Shown: positions 63,323 through 64,000 of the stretch, one piece after another
Position numbering within the stretch: position 1 is the first letter of the stretch
Layout of the letters: each line of letters opens with the position of its first letter
From: Paraburkholderia sp.
GTDB lineage: Bacteria; Pseudomonadota; Gammaproteobacteria; Burkholderiales; Burkholderiaceae
Reading direction: 5' to 3'
Length of the DNA stretch: 64,000 bases
Assembly (NCBI RefSeq): GCF_004298475.1
Contig: NZ_SCRP01000037.1
Span: 39,138-103,137 of the forward strand
Program-made: the position numbers and the translations under genes
Notes under the pieces: generated by a model
The model's database searches: none
Told to the model about the DNA's origin: nothing
The model's input: only the letters and a program-made list of their open reading frames with translations

Positions 63323-63943
63323 ATGTCATTTCGCCTGAGCACGCGCCCGCACGGGCACCCTACCCTGCGCCTGATCGCATCGCGCGCGGCGCCGTTCGCA
63401 CTCGCGCTGATGCTGGCTGCGTGCAAGATGCCCGTGCACACGGACGCTTCCGCGCCGCCGTCGGATCCGTTCATCCCCGCCGCCACGCAGTTGCTCGACA
63501 ACACGAAATGGCAGCTCACCGAATGGAAGGAGGCTAACGGCACGCTGCGTACGCTGCCCGGCGTGAGCGCCTCGACGGCCGCTGCACCCGCCGCACCCGC
63601 CACGTCAGCCGCCGCAGCGGCAGCGAACCCGATCACGCTCGAACTGTCGACGGCGACCGGCCAGCGCCACGCCAGCGGCTTCTCGGGCTGCAACCGCTAC
63701 GCGGGCGCCTATGCGCTCAAAAACGGTCTCTTGTCGTTCGGTACGCTCGCGGGCACGCGCATGGCGTGCATCGGCACAGGCGGCGACGTCGAGGGCGCCT
63801 ACCTCGACGCCCTCAGCCGCATCGCGCGCAGCGGCATGCAAATGGACGCGCCACAAGCGCTGCTGTTGATCCTCGACAACGGTGACCGCCTGACCTTCAC
63901 GCATCCGGCCGACGCCGCACCGGCGGCCCAGCCGAAGCAGTAA
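63323..63943 (+). CDS. META domain-containing lipoprotein
   Basis: A 206-residue lipoprotein: the lipobox LMLAAC places the lipidated Cys near residue 34. The META domain (about 60-195) has LLDNTKWQLTEWKE, SGFSGCNRYAGAY and GTRMACIG, the HslJ-like pattern. An Ala/Pro-rich linker (STAAAPAAPATSAAAAAA) interrupts the domain. Members are linked to heat or novobiocin resistance, but function is unclear. ATG 63323 is preceded by GGACCGAAGCG. Confidence 0.85.
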   Translation: MSFRLSTRPHGHPTLRLIASRAAPFALALMLAACKMPVHTDASAPPSDPFIPAATQLLDNTKWQLTEWKEANGTLRTLPGVSASTAAAPAAPATSAAAAAANPITLELSTATGQRHASGFSGCNRYAGAYALKNGLLSFGTLAGTRMACIGTGGDVEGAYLDALSRIARSGMQMDAPQALLLILDNGDRLTFTHPADAAPAAQPKQ

Positions 63944-63971
63944 TCGACCCGCGACCCACCCGCAACCAACG

Positions 63972-64000
63972 CGCGATTGAACCGCGATTGAACCGCGATT
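63972..64000. repeat. Direct repeats CGCGATTGAAC at the window edge
   Basis: Two full and one partial copy of the 11-base unit run off the right edge, after the META-domain gene. The full extent is not visible. Confidence 0.7.

Overview
The window looks like part of the main chromosome of a Burkholderia-sensu-lato betaproteobacterium, most likely Paraburkholderia, Caballeronia or Trinickia. GC content is high, codon use is strongly GC3-biased, and several blocks are typical of Burkholderiales: rpsO upstream of pnp, ilvI-ilvH-ilvC-psd-pssA-leuA, hemF-nadD-rsfS-rlmH-maf-rng, and small DUF3619, DUF3106 and DUF4148 genes. I see no insertion sequence, prophage, CRISPR array, rRNA gene or tRNA gene. 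Species assignment is inference.

Layout. 1-2.9 kb: rpsO, an orphan amino-acid-type binding protein and a BamE-like lipoprotein. 2.9-10.2 kb: branched-chain amino acid synthesis (leuA, ilvC, ilvH, ilvI) with the phosphatidylethanolamine genes psd and pssA embedded. A probable leuA leader peptide (here called leuL) lies before leuA. 10.6-13.1 kb: ECF sigma factor, DUF3619, DUF3106 and RDD genes. 13.2-16.2 kb: a Pho-box-headed set of metallophosphoesterase, GT4 glycosyltransferase and diacylglycerol kinase, read here as a phosphate-starvation lipid-remodelling operon. 16.4-23.4 kb: TetR, LOG and SDR genes, DUF924, an alanyl-tRNA editing protein, a large FtsX-type permease and DUF4126. 23.6-32.3 kb: the complete kdpFABC-kdpDE potassium system plus an extra small membrane ORF. 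32.5-41.7 kb: quinone reductase, mgsA, an SDR, upp, yebC, purD, hemF, nadD, rsfS and rlmH. 41.8-45.5 kb: maf, rng, mnmH and a DUF4148 gene. 45.7-53.3 kb: LPS core/O-antigen genes (GT2, O-antigen ligase, GT9, msbA, two more GT2). 53.3-64 kb: dnaE, trhO-gluQRS, an RhlE-type helicase, a MliC/PliC-like lysozyme inhibitor, purT and a META-domain lipoprotein.

Two themes recur. Many genes act on translation or RNA: rpsO, alanyl-tRNA editing, rsfS, rlmH, rng, mnmH, trhO, gluQRS, rhlE and yebC. Envelope lipids and glycolipids are also prominent: psd/pssA, the Pho-controlled phosphoesterase-GT-dgkA set, and the LPS cluster. The most interesting observations are the Pho box directly before the lipid-remodelling genes, the apparently leaderless leucine leader peptide before leuA with three clustered CTA codons, the in-frame HxDx repeat tract inside GluQRS, and the extra small Kdp ORF.
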